Assembly: GCA_963709775.1 (NCBI GenBank)
Contig: CAVPXS010000017.1
Location: forward strand, 186,001 to 250,000
Reading direction: 5' to 3'
Source: Salinimicrobium sp963709775
Lineage (GTDB): Bacteria; Bacteroidota; Bacteroidia; Flavobacteriales; Flavobacteriaceae
DNA length: 64,000 nt
Shown: piece by piece, positions 26,001 to 33,491 of the stretch
How the letters are laid out: each line of letters begins with the position of its first letter
How positions within the stretch are numbered: the first letter of the stretch is position 1
Notes under the pieces: model-generated
Database searches by the model: none
What the model saw: the letters and a program-made list of their open reading frames with translations, nothing else
Told to the model about the DNA's origin: nothing
Made by a program: the position numbers and the translations under genes

Positions 26001-26411
26001 TTATTTGGATTTAGGTTTAGATTCAAATTCTATACTTGCCGAATTTACGCAGTAGCGCTGGCCAGTTTCGGAAGGACCGTCATCAAAAACGTGACCCAAG
26101 TGGCTGCCGCAATTGGAACAAAGGATCTCTGTGCGTATCATGCCAAAGCTCTTGTCCTGCACATATTCTACGGCACCTTCTATTGCATCATCAAAGCTGG
26201 GCCAGCCGCAGTTGCTCTCAAATTTTTGACCGCTTTCAAAAAGTTTTGCGTTACAGGCTGCGCAACAATATGCTCCCTCCTGGAAATGCATGTTGTACTT
26301 GCCCGAATGTGGCGACTCTGTTCCCTTCTCCCGAAGTATACGGTATTGTTCATCTGAAAGTTGCTTTCGCCATTCAGATTCTGAACGCTCTATTGGATAT
26401 TTCTTGACCAT
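26001..26411 (-). CDS. msrB: Peptide methionine-(R)-S-oxide reductase MsrB, cytoplasmic
   Basis: Reduces methionine-R-sulfoxide in oxidised proteins. The 136-residue protein has the MsrB zinc site (CCAACNAKLF and CSNCGSHLGHVF), the substrate motif CGWPSFDDAIEG and the catalytic Cys in QRYCVNSASIEF. No signal peptide. It forms a pair with a lipid-anchored MsrB 87 bp upstream on the same strand, giving one enzyme per compartment. Confidence 0.96.
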   Translation of the reverse strand: MVKKYPIERSESEWRKQLSDEQYRILREKGTESPHSGKYNMHFQEGAYCCAACNAKLFESGQKFESNCGWPSFDDAIEGAVEYVQDKSFGMIRTEILCSNCGSHLGHVFDDGPSETGQRYCVNSASIEFESKPKSK

Positions 26412-26497
26412 TTAATAAGTGTTTATTTTAAATATAAAAAATAGGGAGTGTAGGTACTCTTAAACTATTGGTAAACTTTCTTTGGTAAAAGCTTTAC

Positions 26498-26980
26498 CTA
26501 TTCCCCTTTTGGAACAAAATTCATTGCTACCCCATTGATACAATGTCGTTTTCCGGTAGTGTTTCTGGGACCGTCATTAAAAACGTGACCTAAATGCCCT
26601 CCACAATTTGCGCAGATAACTTCCAGTGCAGAGAATCCTCCGGTCCTGTCGGGCCGGTAATCTACATTGGCTTCACTAAGCGGGCGGTCAAAGCTGGGCC
26701 AACCTGTTCCGCTGTCAAATTTATGTTTGGTTTCGTAGAGTTCATTGCCGCAGGCAGCACAAACAAAGGTGCCGGGTTCTTCCACGCGGTTCAACTTACT
26801 GGAAAAGGCGCGTTCGGTTCCTTTTTCACGCAGGACCTTAAATGCTGCAGGACTTAATTCGGCTTTCCATTCGGCTTCTGTTTTAGAAACGGGATAGGTT
26901 TTTTGCTTTTTTGAATCCTGTGCAGAGCTGTTGCAGCTAAGCAGGAGAAAGGAAAAAACTACGATAAAAATACTTTTCAT
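26498..26980 (-). CDS. msrB: Peptide methionine-(R)-S-oxide reductase MsrB, lipoprotein form
   Basis: A second MsrB (160 aa) with a lipoprotein signal peptide (MKSIFIVVFSFLLLSC, lipobox LLSC, Cys16) and a short linker. The domain repeats the family signature: Zn Cys pairs in CAACGNELYE and CANCGGHLGHVFN, GTGWPSFDRPL and the catalytic RHCINGVAMNF. It is therefore anchored at the inner or outer membrane facing the periplasm and would repair oxidised envelope proteins. A shared ancestor with the cytoplasmic copy is likely, but they have diverged throughout. Confidence 0.94.
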   Translation of the reverse strand: MKSIFIVVFSFLLLSCNSSAQDSKKQKTYPVSKTEAEWKAELSPAAFKVLREKGTERAFSSKLNRVEEPGTFVCAACGNELYETKHKFDSGTGWPSFDRPLSEANVDYRPDRTGGFSALEVICANCGGHLGHVFNDGPRNTTGKRHCINGVAMNFVPKGE

Positions 26981-27007
26981 GATTCTTTTTTACTGAAGAA
27001 TCAAGAA

Positions 27008-27877
27008 CTATACCGAAAGAAATTGAATGATTCTATTAATAACTTCGGGATTTCCTAATATTCGACGGTGTCCCTGTCCCTGGGTAATAAAAATTTGGCT
27101 GTTTTCCAGTTTTTCATGGATCTCATAAGCCGAATTGATCCTTACGTCAACATCATCCTCGTCGTGTACCACAAGGGTAGGGGTTTTCACGCCTTCAGCA
27201 GAAACAGCGCCCGAGAGGCTGTCCATGTCCGCTCCAAATTTGTTATCAAAGTAGGATTTCATTTTTGCCGCCACTTTATCGTTCATTTTCATATTACCGG
27301 CAAACTCTTTTGTGATGCGGGTTACACTGTTGGCGGTACCTATGATCACAAGTTTGTTTACACTAAGCCCATCAGAAATGGCTTTTAAAGAAGCCATGCC
27401 ACCAAGGGAATGTCCAATGATAGCTTCAAATGGCCCGTATTTCTTTTCCAGAACTTCTATGGCTTCAATAAAATGAGGCATCATACTCATTTTTCCTGAA
27501 GCTTTTCCATGTGCAGGGGCATCAAAACTTACGGTAGAATAACCCGCTTTTACAAGCTCTTCGGCCATAACAGCAAGTTGGGTTCCCCTGCCACTCCAGC
27601 CGTGAGCCAGTAAGATCTTTTTTGGGGAATTACCGTAATGATATACTATAATTTCGCGTTGAAAGTGAGGGAGGATTAATTTTTCCTGTTGGGTTTCCCT
27701 GTCCATCTTTTGTTCCCGTTTAGGGAGCTTATACTTAAAAGGTGTAAGAAAAAGTTTAGCTGCAAACCTGCTGGCAAGGAATGGGGAAATTGTAGTTAGA
27801 ATTTTTCCGGCGGCTAAAATATACGAGGGCACCAGCAGCCTCTGTACCGGTGTTTTGTCTTTTTTCTGTTTTGTCAT
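27008..27877 (-). CDS. Alpha/beta hydrolase
   Basis: The 289-residue protein has a basic, weakly hydrophobic N-terminus that may be a membrane anchor (LLVPSYILAAGKILTTISPF). The hydrolase core begins IVYHYGNSPKKILLAHGWSG, with the nucleophile elbow GHSLGG (IIGHSLGGMASLKAI), the catalytic Asp in VVHDEDDVDVRINSA and the catalytic His in GQGHRRILG near the C-terminus. The substrate cannot be inferred. It lies 27 bp upstream of the lipoprotein msrB on the same strand, so a common transcript is possible. It is divergent from the M48 peptidase. Confidence 0.88.
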   Translation of the reverse strand: MTKQKKDKTPVQRLLVPSYILAAGKILTTISPFLASRFAAKLFLTPFKYKLPKREQKMDRETQQEKLILPHFQREIIVYHYGNSPKKILLAHGWSGRGTQLAVMAEELVKAGYSTVSFDAPAHGKASGKMSMMPHFIEAIEVLEKKYGPFEAIIGHSLGGMASLKAISDGLSVNKLVIIGTANSVTRITKEFAGNMKMNDKVAAKMKSYFDNKFGADMDSLSGAVSAEGVKTPTLVVHDEDDVDVRINSAYEIHEKLENSQIFITQGQGHRRILGNPEVINRIIQFLSV

Positions 27878-28018
27878 AAAAGGTGAAAGATCGCAAGATA
27901 CAAATATGAAGCCTTACCGGTCAAGGCTTTTCAAAATTGGCAGGTATTTTGTTAAACCTAATTTAAAGCTTCCGGCGGAGCAGGAGCGATTTAGTAACTT
28001 TAACAAAAATCATTTATT

Positions 28019-28843
28019 ATGAAACTTAGACAAATTACAATAATGGTTGGTTTAGTTCTGCTTATGGCAGGATGTAAGACGAACCCTTTTACCGGTGAAA
28101 GAAACCTGAACTTTGTTTCCAATTCCCAGATTTTTCCTGCCGCTTTTCAACAGTATGAAGAAGTTCTAAGACAAAATGAGGTGGTACGAAATACTTCAGA
28201 AGCAAATATGATAAAGAATGTAGGGCGTAAAGTAGCTGTTGCGGCCGAGAGATTTCTTGATGCCAATGGCTATCAGGGCTATCTTAACGATTACCAATGG
28301 GAATTTAATCTTATAAAGGATGACGAGCAAGTCAATGCCTGGGCTATGCCTGGCGGTAAGATCGCTTTTTATACCGGGATCATGCCTATCGCCAAAAATG
28401 AAACAGGAGTTGCAGCCATTATGGCCCATGAGGTAGCTCATGCCGTGGCCAATCACGGGGCTCAGCGTATGAGTGCTGCCCAGCTACAACAGGTAGGTGG
28501 AGCAGTAGTTGGAGCCGCAGTGGGTGGACAAAGCGAAAGTACACAGCAAATAATTGCACAGGCTTACGGTCTGGGAACCAACCTTGGCGGAATGTTACCG
28601 TTTAGCCGAAGCCATGAAAGTGAGGCAGACAGAATTGGATTAACCTTAATGGCTATAGCTGGATATGACCCTGCAGAGGCTGCCAATTTATGGAGAAGGA
28701 TGGAGCAGAACAGTGGAGGACAGGCACCACCTGAATTTCTAAGTACTCACCCAAATCCTCAAACCAGGATCAAGAACATTGAAAAATGGTCTCCCCAGGC
28801 TAAAGCCGAGGCTCGTAAATATGGAGTGACTTCCTTTCAATAA
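28019..28843 (+). CDS. M48 family metallopeptidase, lipoprotein (LoiP/BepA-like)
   Basis: The protein (274 aa) has a lipoprotein signal (lipobox MAGC, Cys19) and a compact M48C peptidase domain: zinc motif HEVAHAVANHGAQRM, the third ligand Glu in HESEADRIGLTLMAIAGYDP. It ends in FLSTHPNPQTRIKNIEKW. Members in the outer membrane or periplasm take part in membrane-protein quality control. No transmembrane helices follow, unlike HtpX. A hairpin terminator lies just after the stop. Confidence 0.92.
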   Translation: MKLRQITIMVGLVLLMAGCKTNPFTGERNLNFVSNSQIFPAAFQQYEEVLRQNEVVRNTSEANMIKNVGRKVAVAAERFLDANGYQGYLNDYQWEFNLIKDDEQVNAWAMPGGKIAFYTGIMPIAKNETGVAAIMAHEVAHAVANHGAQRMSAAQLQQVGGAVVGAAVGGQSESTQQIIAQAYGLGTNLGGMLPFSRSHESEADRIGLTLMAIAGYDPAEAANLWRRMEQNSGGQAPPEFLSTHPNPQTRIKNIEKWSPQAKAEARKYGVTSFQ

Positions 28844-28870
28844 GAGGTATTAAAAAAACAGTATTTTAGG

Positions 28871-28895
28871 AGCTGCCAATTTTGGCAGCTCTTTT
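28871..28895 (+). terminator. Intrinsic terminator after the M48 peptidase gene
   Basis: AGCTGCCAA and TTGGCAGCT form a perfect 9-bp stem with loop TT, followed by CTTTT. It ends 13 bp before the next start codon. Confidence 0.75.
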
Positions 28896-28908
28896 AATTT
28901 ACTCCCAT

Positions 28909-30249
28909 ATGAATAAGCTCCCGAAAGGAAGTAAAAAACTAATCAATGCCTGGGCTTTTTATGACTGGGCAAATTCTGTTTACAGTCTTGTAATTGCCTC
29001 AACCATTTTCCCCATTTTTTATGCGGCACTTACTATTGTAAAAAATGAGAAAGGGGAAGTAGTGCATGACACCGTGCAGCTATTGGGATTCAACTTTAAT
29101 AATGATTCTCTTATAAGTTATGTTACAGCCCTGGCATTTATGGTAGTGGCTTTGATAAGTCCATTCCTATCGGGCATTGCCGATTATGTAGGGAATAAAA
29201 AGAACTTTTTAAAATTCTTTTGTTACCTCGGGGCCTTGTCCTGTATAAGTTTATACTGGTTTACCATCGAGAACTTATGGTTTGGTCTCACGAGTTATTT
29301 TCTGGCCCTTGTTGGATTTTGGGCAAGTCTGGTTTTCTACAACTCCTATCTTCCCGACATCGCTTTTCCTGAACAACAGGATAAAGCCAGTGCAAAAGGT
29401 TTTTCCCTGGGCTATATTGGCAGCGTAGTCCTGTTGATCATTTGTCTCATGATGGTGCTCAACTATGAATGGTTTGGTTTTGAAGATGAGGGTATGCCTA
29501 CGCGTTTGTCTTTTGTTCTCACAGGGGTATGGTGGATAGGATTCAGCCAGATCACTTACTATTATCTTCCGAAGGGAAACAAAAAGGAAAAGCTTACGAG
29601 GGACGTGCTTTTTAATGGGTTTAGAGAGATAAAAATGATATGGAAATCCTTTGAAAATAACCCGCAGTTAAAGAAGTACCTAAGAGCCTTTTTTGTGTAC
29701 AGCATGGCAGTACAAACCGTAATGTTGATCGCAACCTACTTCGGGATCGAGGAAGTGAACTGGACCGGTCAGGATGCGACTACAGGATTGATCGTAAGTA
29801 TACTTTTAATTCAACTTGTAGCAGTGGCAGGGGCGACTATCACCTCCCGTCTCTCTTCAAAAATGGGAAATATCCAGACGCTTATCCTGGTGAACGTGAT
29901 ATGGATGGGAATATGTATTTATGCCTTTTTTGTGGAAACGCCAATGCAGTTTTACATTGCTGCGGGACTTGTAGGGCTGGTAATGGGCGGGATCCAAACC
30001 CTTTCGCGCTCTACTTACTCAAAAATGCTTCCTGAAGGTACCTTAGACACCACAAGTTATTTCAGTTTTTATGATGTTTCAGAAAAAATAGGGATCGTAA
30101 TAGGAATGTCCCTCTATGGGCTGGTCACCCAGGTGTTTGGCAGCATAAGGTTCTCGGTTCTTTTTCTTACCGCCTTCTTTTTGATTGGAATCTTTTTATT
30201 GCTGAAGGTTCCCCGCACAGGGAAACTGGCAAAAAAAGAAGCGGCTTAA
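28909..30249 (+). CDS. Major facilitator superfamily transporter, UMF1/Atg22-like
   Basis: The 446-residue protein starts at the ATG at 28909 (MNKLPKGSKKLINAWAFYDW). The longer frame from 28882 begins inside the terminator and was rejected. About 12 hydrophobic segments are visible, with the UMF1 opening AFYDWANSVYSLVIASTIFP and the MFS loop FLSGIADYVGNKKNFLKFF. The family includes fungal vacuolar amino-acid effluxers and bacterial exporters of unknown substrate. Its last codons form one arm of a 15-bp inverted repeat. It is convergent with the GIN protein gene. Confidence 0.9.
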   Translation: MNKLPKGSKKLINAWAFYDWANSVYSLVIASTIFPIFYAALTIVKNEKGEVVHDTVQLLGFNFNNDSLISYVTALAFMVVALISPFLSGIADYVGNKKNFLKFFCYLGALSCISLYWFTIENLWFGLTSYFLALVGFWASLVFYNSYLPDIAFPEQQDKASAKGFSLGYIGSVVLLIICLMMVLNYEWFGFEDEGMPTRLSFVLTGVWWIGFSQITYYYLPKGNKKEKLTRDVLFNGFREIKMIWKSFENNPQLKKYLRAFFVYSMAVQTVMLIATYFGIEEVNWTGQDATTGLIVSILLIQLVAVAGATITSRLSSKMGNIQTLILVNVIWMGICIYAFFVETPMQFYIAAGLVGLVMGGIQTLSRSTYSKMLPEGTLDTTSYFSFYDVSEKIGIVIGMSLYGLVTQVFGSIRFSVLFLTAFFLIGIFLLLKVPRTGKLAKKEAA

Positions 30250-30292
30250 AACCCCTTTTTGACACCTGAGTGAAAGTGGTTTTAAGCCGCTT
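30239..30292. repeat. 15-bp perfect inverted repeat over the transporter stop codon
   Basis: AAGCGGCTTAAAACC at 30239-30253 and GGTTTTAAGCCGCTT at 30278-30292, separated by 24 bases. It lies between convergent genes, with the left arm covering the last codons and the stop. It has no T-run, so it may act as a bidirectional terminator or protect mRNA ends. Confidence 0.75.
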
Positions 30293-30310
30293 AAATTCTG
30301 CTGATAGTAT

Positions 30311-31045
30311 TTAGTTTTTACTTATGGATCCCGAACCCATAGTCTTGAAATCTTCTTTTTTAGGATTTCCACGGTATTCAATATCGCCTGAACCCGGGGT
30401 GCTGGCCTTTAGAGATTCTGAAGCATAAACTTCAATATCTCCAGATCCTGTAACCGTAGCCTGCACATTCTCGCATTCGAAATCGAAAGCACTTATGTCG
30501 CCAGATCCTGTCACTTTGCAATCAAAATCAACCGAGCTTCCTTTAAGGTCAATATCCCCCGAGCCGGTAATATTTGCTGAAGTATTTTTCGCTTTAAGCG
30601 GAAGCTGCACATTTCCTGAACCCGTGATATCGATGGAGAAATTTTCCGCAGTCACCATATCTGATGATCTTATATCCCCAGATCCTGTTAAACTTAATCC
30701 TTCAATATCTGTAAAAGGGACAGTGATCACAATATCGTGGTTTCGGGAAGGATTTAGAGAATAGCCTTTTTCAACCGAAATTTTTAATCTGCCTCCATCT
30801 ACTTCAGTTAAAATATGTTGCTGCAGGTTTTCCTCGGCTTCAACTTTTATTGCTCCTTCCCTGCCTTTTACCAGGATCACGTCCATGGAGCCGGTAAGGG
30901 AAACTTCGTCATAACTTGATACTGTTCTGGTCTTTGTAACCATATTCCCGTTACCTTCAATTTTTTTCGATCCCTGCCACCACTGGGCCTGGGTTGCTGT
31001 TACACAAAGAAGGGCAAGGAAAAGAGTGATAAATGATTTTTTCAT
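30311..31045 (-). CDS. Head-GIN domain (DUF2807) secreted protein
   Basis: The protein is 244 aa from the ATG at 31045, with a signal peptide MKKSFITLFLALLCVTATQA. The mature part is a right-handed beta-helix with a short repeat: TGSGD appears at regular distance (TGSGDIRS, TGSGNVQL, TGSGDIDL, TGSGDISA, TGSGDIEV) and ends in GSGSISKN. This is the pattern of the head-GIN domain. The function in the envelope is unknown. It is the last gene of an ECF sigma operon. Confidence 0.9.
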   Translation of the reverse strand: MKKSFITLFLALLCVTATQAQWWQGSKKIEGNGNMVTKTRTVSSYDEVSLTGSMDVILVKGREGAIKVEAEENLQQHILTEVDGGRLKISVEKGYSLNPSRNHDIVITVPFTDIEGLSLTGSGDIRSSDMVTAENFSIDITGSGNVQLPLKAKNTSANITGSGDIDLKGSSVDFDCKVTGSGDISAFDFECENVQATVTGSGDIEVYASESLKASTPGSGDIEYRGNPKKEDFKTMGSGSISKN

Positions 31046-31082
31046 GATCATGTTTATTTTGATGATTGATATAGTTTTATAA

Positions 31083-32180
31083 TTAATCTGTAAAGGAAAC
31101 GCTTCCAAAGCTGGAGTTCACATAGATCCTTCCACCGGTGTTTTCACTGCGGTAATAACCTTGATAGTAATTATCGCTGCCGCTTTGATTGCGCTTATTC
31201 ACAGTAAAGCTACTGTTATTAATTCCATTCACGCCTCCAAAAGAAGATTTCACTTCAAAACTAAAAGGGGCCTGGCGATCGTAACCAATTTTTATACCGG
31301 TATAATCACTGTTAATGTTCATGTCCTTAAAGCTGGGCATGATCTTTTGTACTACCAGGGAACCATAATCCATGCTTATATCCACGCTTCCATACACAAG
31401 GCCCAACTTTATTCCAAGATAGTCGCCCTGTCCTTTGATATTTTTTAGTCGTTCCACTTTTAGAGACCCATAATCGTTGTTGAAGCTTAGGTTCTCTACT
31501 TTATGAATATTGGAATCTGTGTAATCTGCACTTAGATCCAGTGTGCCGGCTTCGTCAATGGTGAACTCGGAATAATCTGCATTGATCTCTGCACGTTTTA
31601 CATAACCAATACTGCTGTTTCGGGTATAGTCGAAATTAAGTTTGTTATTATTTCCATGAAGTTCGCCTATCATTATTTTTCCGTAGTCAGCCGAGATGTG
31701 CGCATCCCCTTCAAGTTTGTCAAGGTTGATGCTTCCATAGTCATTGGAAAGATCCACGCGGTTGGTTACCGGAGCTTTCACTCTGTAGTTGATCTCCATA
31801 TTTACGTTGCTATTGCTGCCGCCAAAGAGACTTCCCCAGAATGAATTATTATTATCTTTTTCAAACAAAGTCCTGGCAGTTACCTGTCCACTGGATTGGT
31901 TAAAAGCAACATCTATCTCCCGCAGGCGCTTTTCTACCTTTTCTTCATCGTTGCCGTTTGTTTGTACAAGAACTTCGATCACTACCCGGTTCTGGTCCCA
32001 GGTTATTATGTCAATGTTTCCATAGCTGTTATTGATCTTGAGCATGTCATTAGGAGACACATTGAATTCTTTTTTTACACGCTTCTGTTTCGTGTACTTT
32101 CCCTTAAAATCTCCTTCTGCACAGGCCACGGCCGGGATAAGAAAGAAGAGGATCAAAGCTTTATATAATATTGTTTTCAT
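31083..32180 (-). CDS. DUF4097 beta-strand repeat protein, secreted
   Basis: The protein (365 aa) has a signal peptide ending near ACAEG and then repeated short strands around NSYGNIDIITWDQ, DYGSINLDKLEG, ADYGKIMIGEL, SADYTDSNI, NDYGSLKVERL and DYGSLVVQKI. Each turn contributes a Tyr-Gly/Ser unit, giving a solenoid. Such proteins often sit with a sigma or anti-sigma pair in Bacteroidota. Its start overlaps the preceding gene by 20 bp and it precedes the GIN gene by 37 bp. Confidence 0.9.
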   Translation of the reverse strand: MKTILYKALILFFLIPAVACAEGDFKGKYTKQKRVKKEFNVSPNDMLKINNSYGNIDIITWDQNRVVIEVLVQTNGNDEEKVEKRLREIDVAFNQSSGQVTARTLFEKDNNNSFWGSLFGGSNSNVNMEINYRVKAPVTNRVDLSNDYGSINLDKLEGDAHISADYGKIMIGELHGNNNKLNFDYTRNSSIGYVKRAEINADYSEFTIDEAGTLDLSADYTDSNIHKVENLSFNNDYGSLKVERLKNIKGQGDYLGIKLGLVYGSVDISMDYGSLVVQKIMPSFKDMNINSDYTGIKIGYDRQAPFSFEVKSSFGGVNGINNSSFTVNKRNQSGSDNYYQGYYRSENTGGRIYVNSSFGSVSFTD

Positions 32181-32724
32181 GATTGGTGGTTTTTAAGGTG
32201 TTTATGTCATTTACTTTTTCAAGAACCATTTTTAACAGGTCAATTCTTTTTTGAAAGTTGGTGATCATGGCGTAGATCACTCTTTGATCCTGGCCACTTT
32301 TTCCAAGATCTGTTTTTAAGTTTTCATAATCTTTTTCAAGAATATCCATTTGAGCTAAAGCATCGTTTATAACTGCTTCGGTCTCGGGAGTTTTTTGCTC
32401 CTTTAATGCTGCGAGCTCTGTTCTGATTACCGAAGAATAAAATTCCTGGGTTTGCTTCATCTCCGGCGACACATTTGCCAGTTCCTGTTCCTGTGAGAAG
32501 GGAGTTGTGAAGATGCCCTGGAAGATTAGTACAGCTACAAGAAAGCTTGCCGCTATTGCCATTACCGGGAGCCACATGGTAATTACTCCATTGTGCCGGG
32601 GTATTTTCTTTTGTGGCCGTTTTCTCAGTTTCTCCCTGAAACGGTCTTCGTGCTGCGATGCAGGCTCGGCAACATCGAAATCCAGCCCTTCAAACAGATC
32701 TTTTAGGTCGTTGTTAGTTTTCAT
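32161..32724 (-). CDS. Probable anti-sigma factor, single-pass membrane protein
   Basis: The 187-residue protein has an N-terminal cytoplasmic part of about 50 residues, one transmembrane helix (about residues 51-72) and a periplasmic helical domain of about 110 residues (FYSSVIRTELAALKEQK...). This order and its place directly after an ECF sigma gene, with an 11-bp overlap, make it the likely anti-sigma factor, although no ZAS or other known zinc motif is present. The periplasmic domain could sense an envelope signal. Confidence 0.8.
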   Translation of the reverse strand: MKTNNDLKDLFEGLDFDVAEPASQHEDRFREKLRKRPQKKIPRHNGVITMWLPVMAIAASFLVAVLIFQGIFTTPFSQEQELANVSPEMKQTQEFYSSVIRTELAALKEQKTPETEAVINDALAQMDILEKDYENLKTDLGKSGQDQRVIYAMITNFQKRIDLLKMVLEKVNDINTLKTTNHENNII

Positions 32725-33274
32725 AGCTCAGTAATTTGGTGCGCAGGCTTTCTTTAGCCCGTGAAATTGTTGTTCTACAGTTGGCGTAGGTAATGTGGAG
32801 GATCTCACAGATCTCTTCATAATCATAACCTTCAATTAAATGAAGGGTAAGCGCCACCCGGTAGTTTTCTTTTAAAGATTCCATTGTCTTTAAGATCATT
32901 TTTACTTTAGGATTTTGGTCCTCTTCTTCCGAAGTTATTCCTTCACTATCATCTGCAGTATGTTTGAACTGGTCGTTGTATTGAACCTCTGTATAGCGGG
33001 TATTTTTGTTATACACCCCAATACTGTGGTTCACCACGATCCTCTTTAGCCATGCTCCAAATGTGGAGGTTCCTTCAAAAGTGTCCAGTTTGTCAAAGGC
33101 CTTTAAAAAGCACTCCTGCATGATGTCTTCGGCTTCGGCCGAATCCTTTACAATGCGCAGCGCCACGTTGTACATCGCTTTGCTGTACTTTTTGTAAATT
33201 TTCATCTGGGACCGCTCGTCTCCCCGACGGCATTTCTCCAAAAGCTCATCAATATGTGTGGTGGTTAGTGTCAA
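32714..33274 (-). CDS. ECF RNA polymerase sigma factor
   Basis: The protein (186 aa) has a region 2 with KKYSKAMYNVALRIVKDSAEAEDIMQECF spread over residues 28-56 (the DxxQ-type recognition of -10) and WLKRIVVNHSIGVYNKN; region 4 is ENYRVALTLHLIEGYDYEEI with ITYANCRTTISRAKESLRTK (the helix-turn-helix). The start is TTG at 33274. It heads an operon of anti-sigma-like, DUF4097 and GIN proteins. No recognisable autoregulated promoter is visible upstream. Confidence 0.93.
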   Translation of the reverse strand: MTLTTTHIDELLEKCRRGDERSQMKIYKKYSKAMYNVALRIVKDSAEAEDIMQECFLKAFDKLDTFEGTSTFGAWLKRIVVNHSIGVYNKNTRYTEVQYNDQFKHTADDSEGITSEEEDQNPKVKMILKTMESLKENYRVALTLHLIEGYDYEEICEILHITYANCRTTISRAKESLRTKLLSYEN

Positions 33275-33491
33275 AATATTAATGCTTTATAATAAAGATA
33301 GGTTGCTTTTCCATTTGTTACAGTTTACCCGAAATTTCTTTTAAAATTTATTCTTTTCGTGGCATAACAATTGAATTAATGCCCGTGAAATGTGCTTTAA
33401 CTGCCTGTTTTACAATGAAAGTAAAGGTATTAAAGTAACTTGCAAATTAATGACATAATAACTGCAGTGACAGTTTGACTTAAAAACAGAT

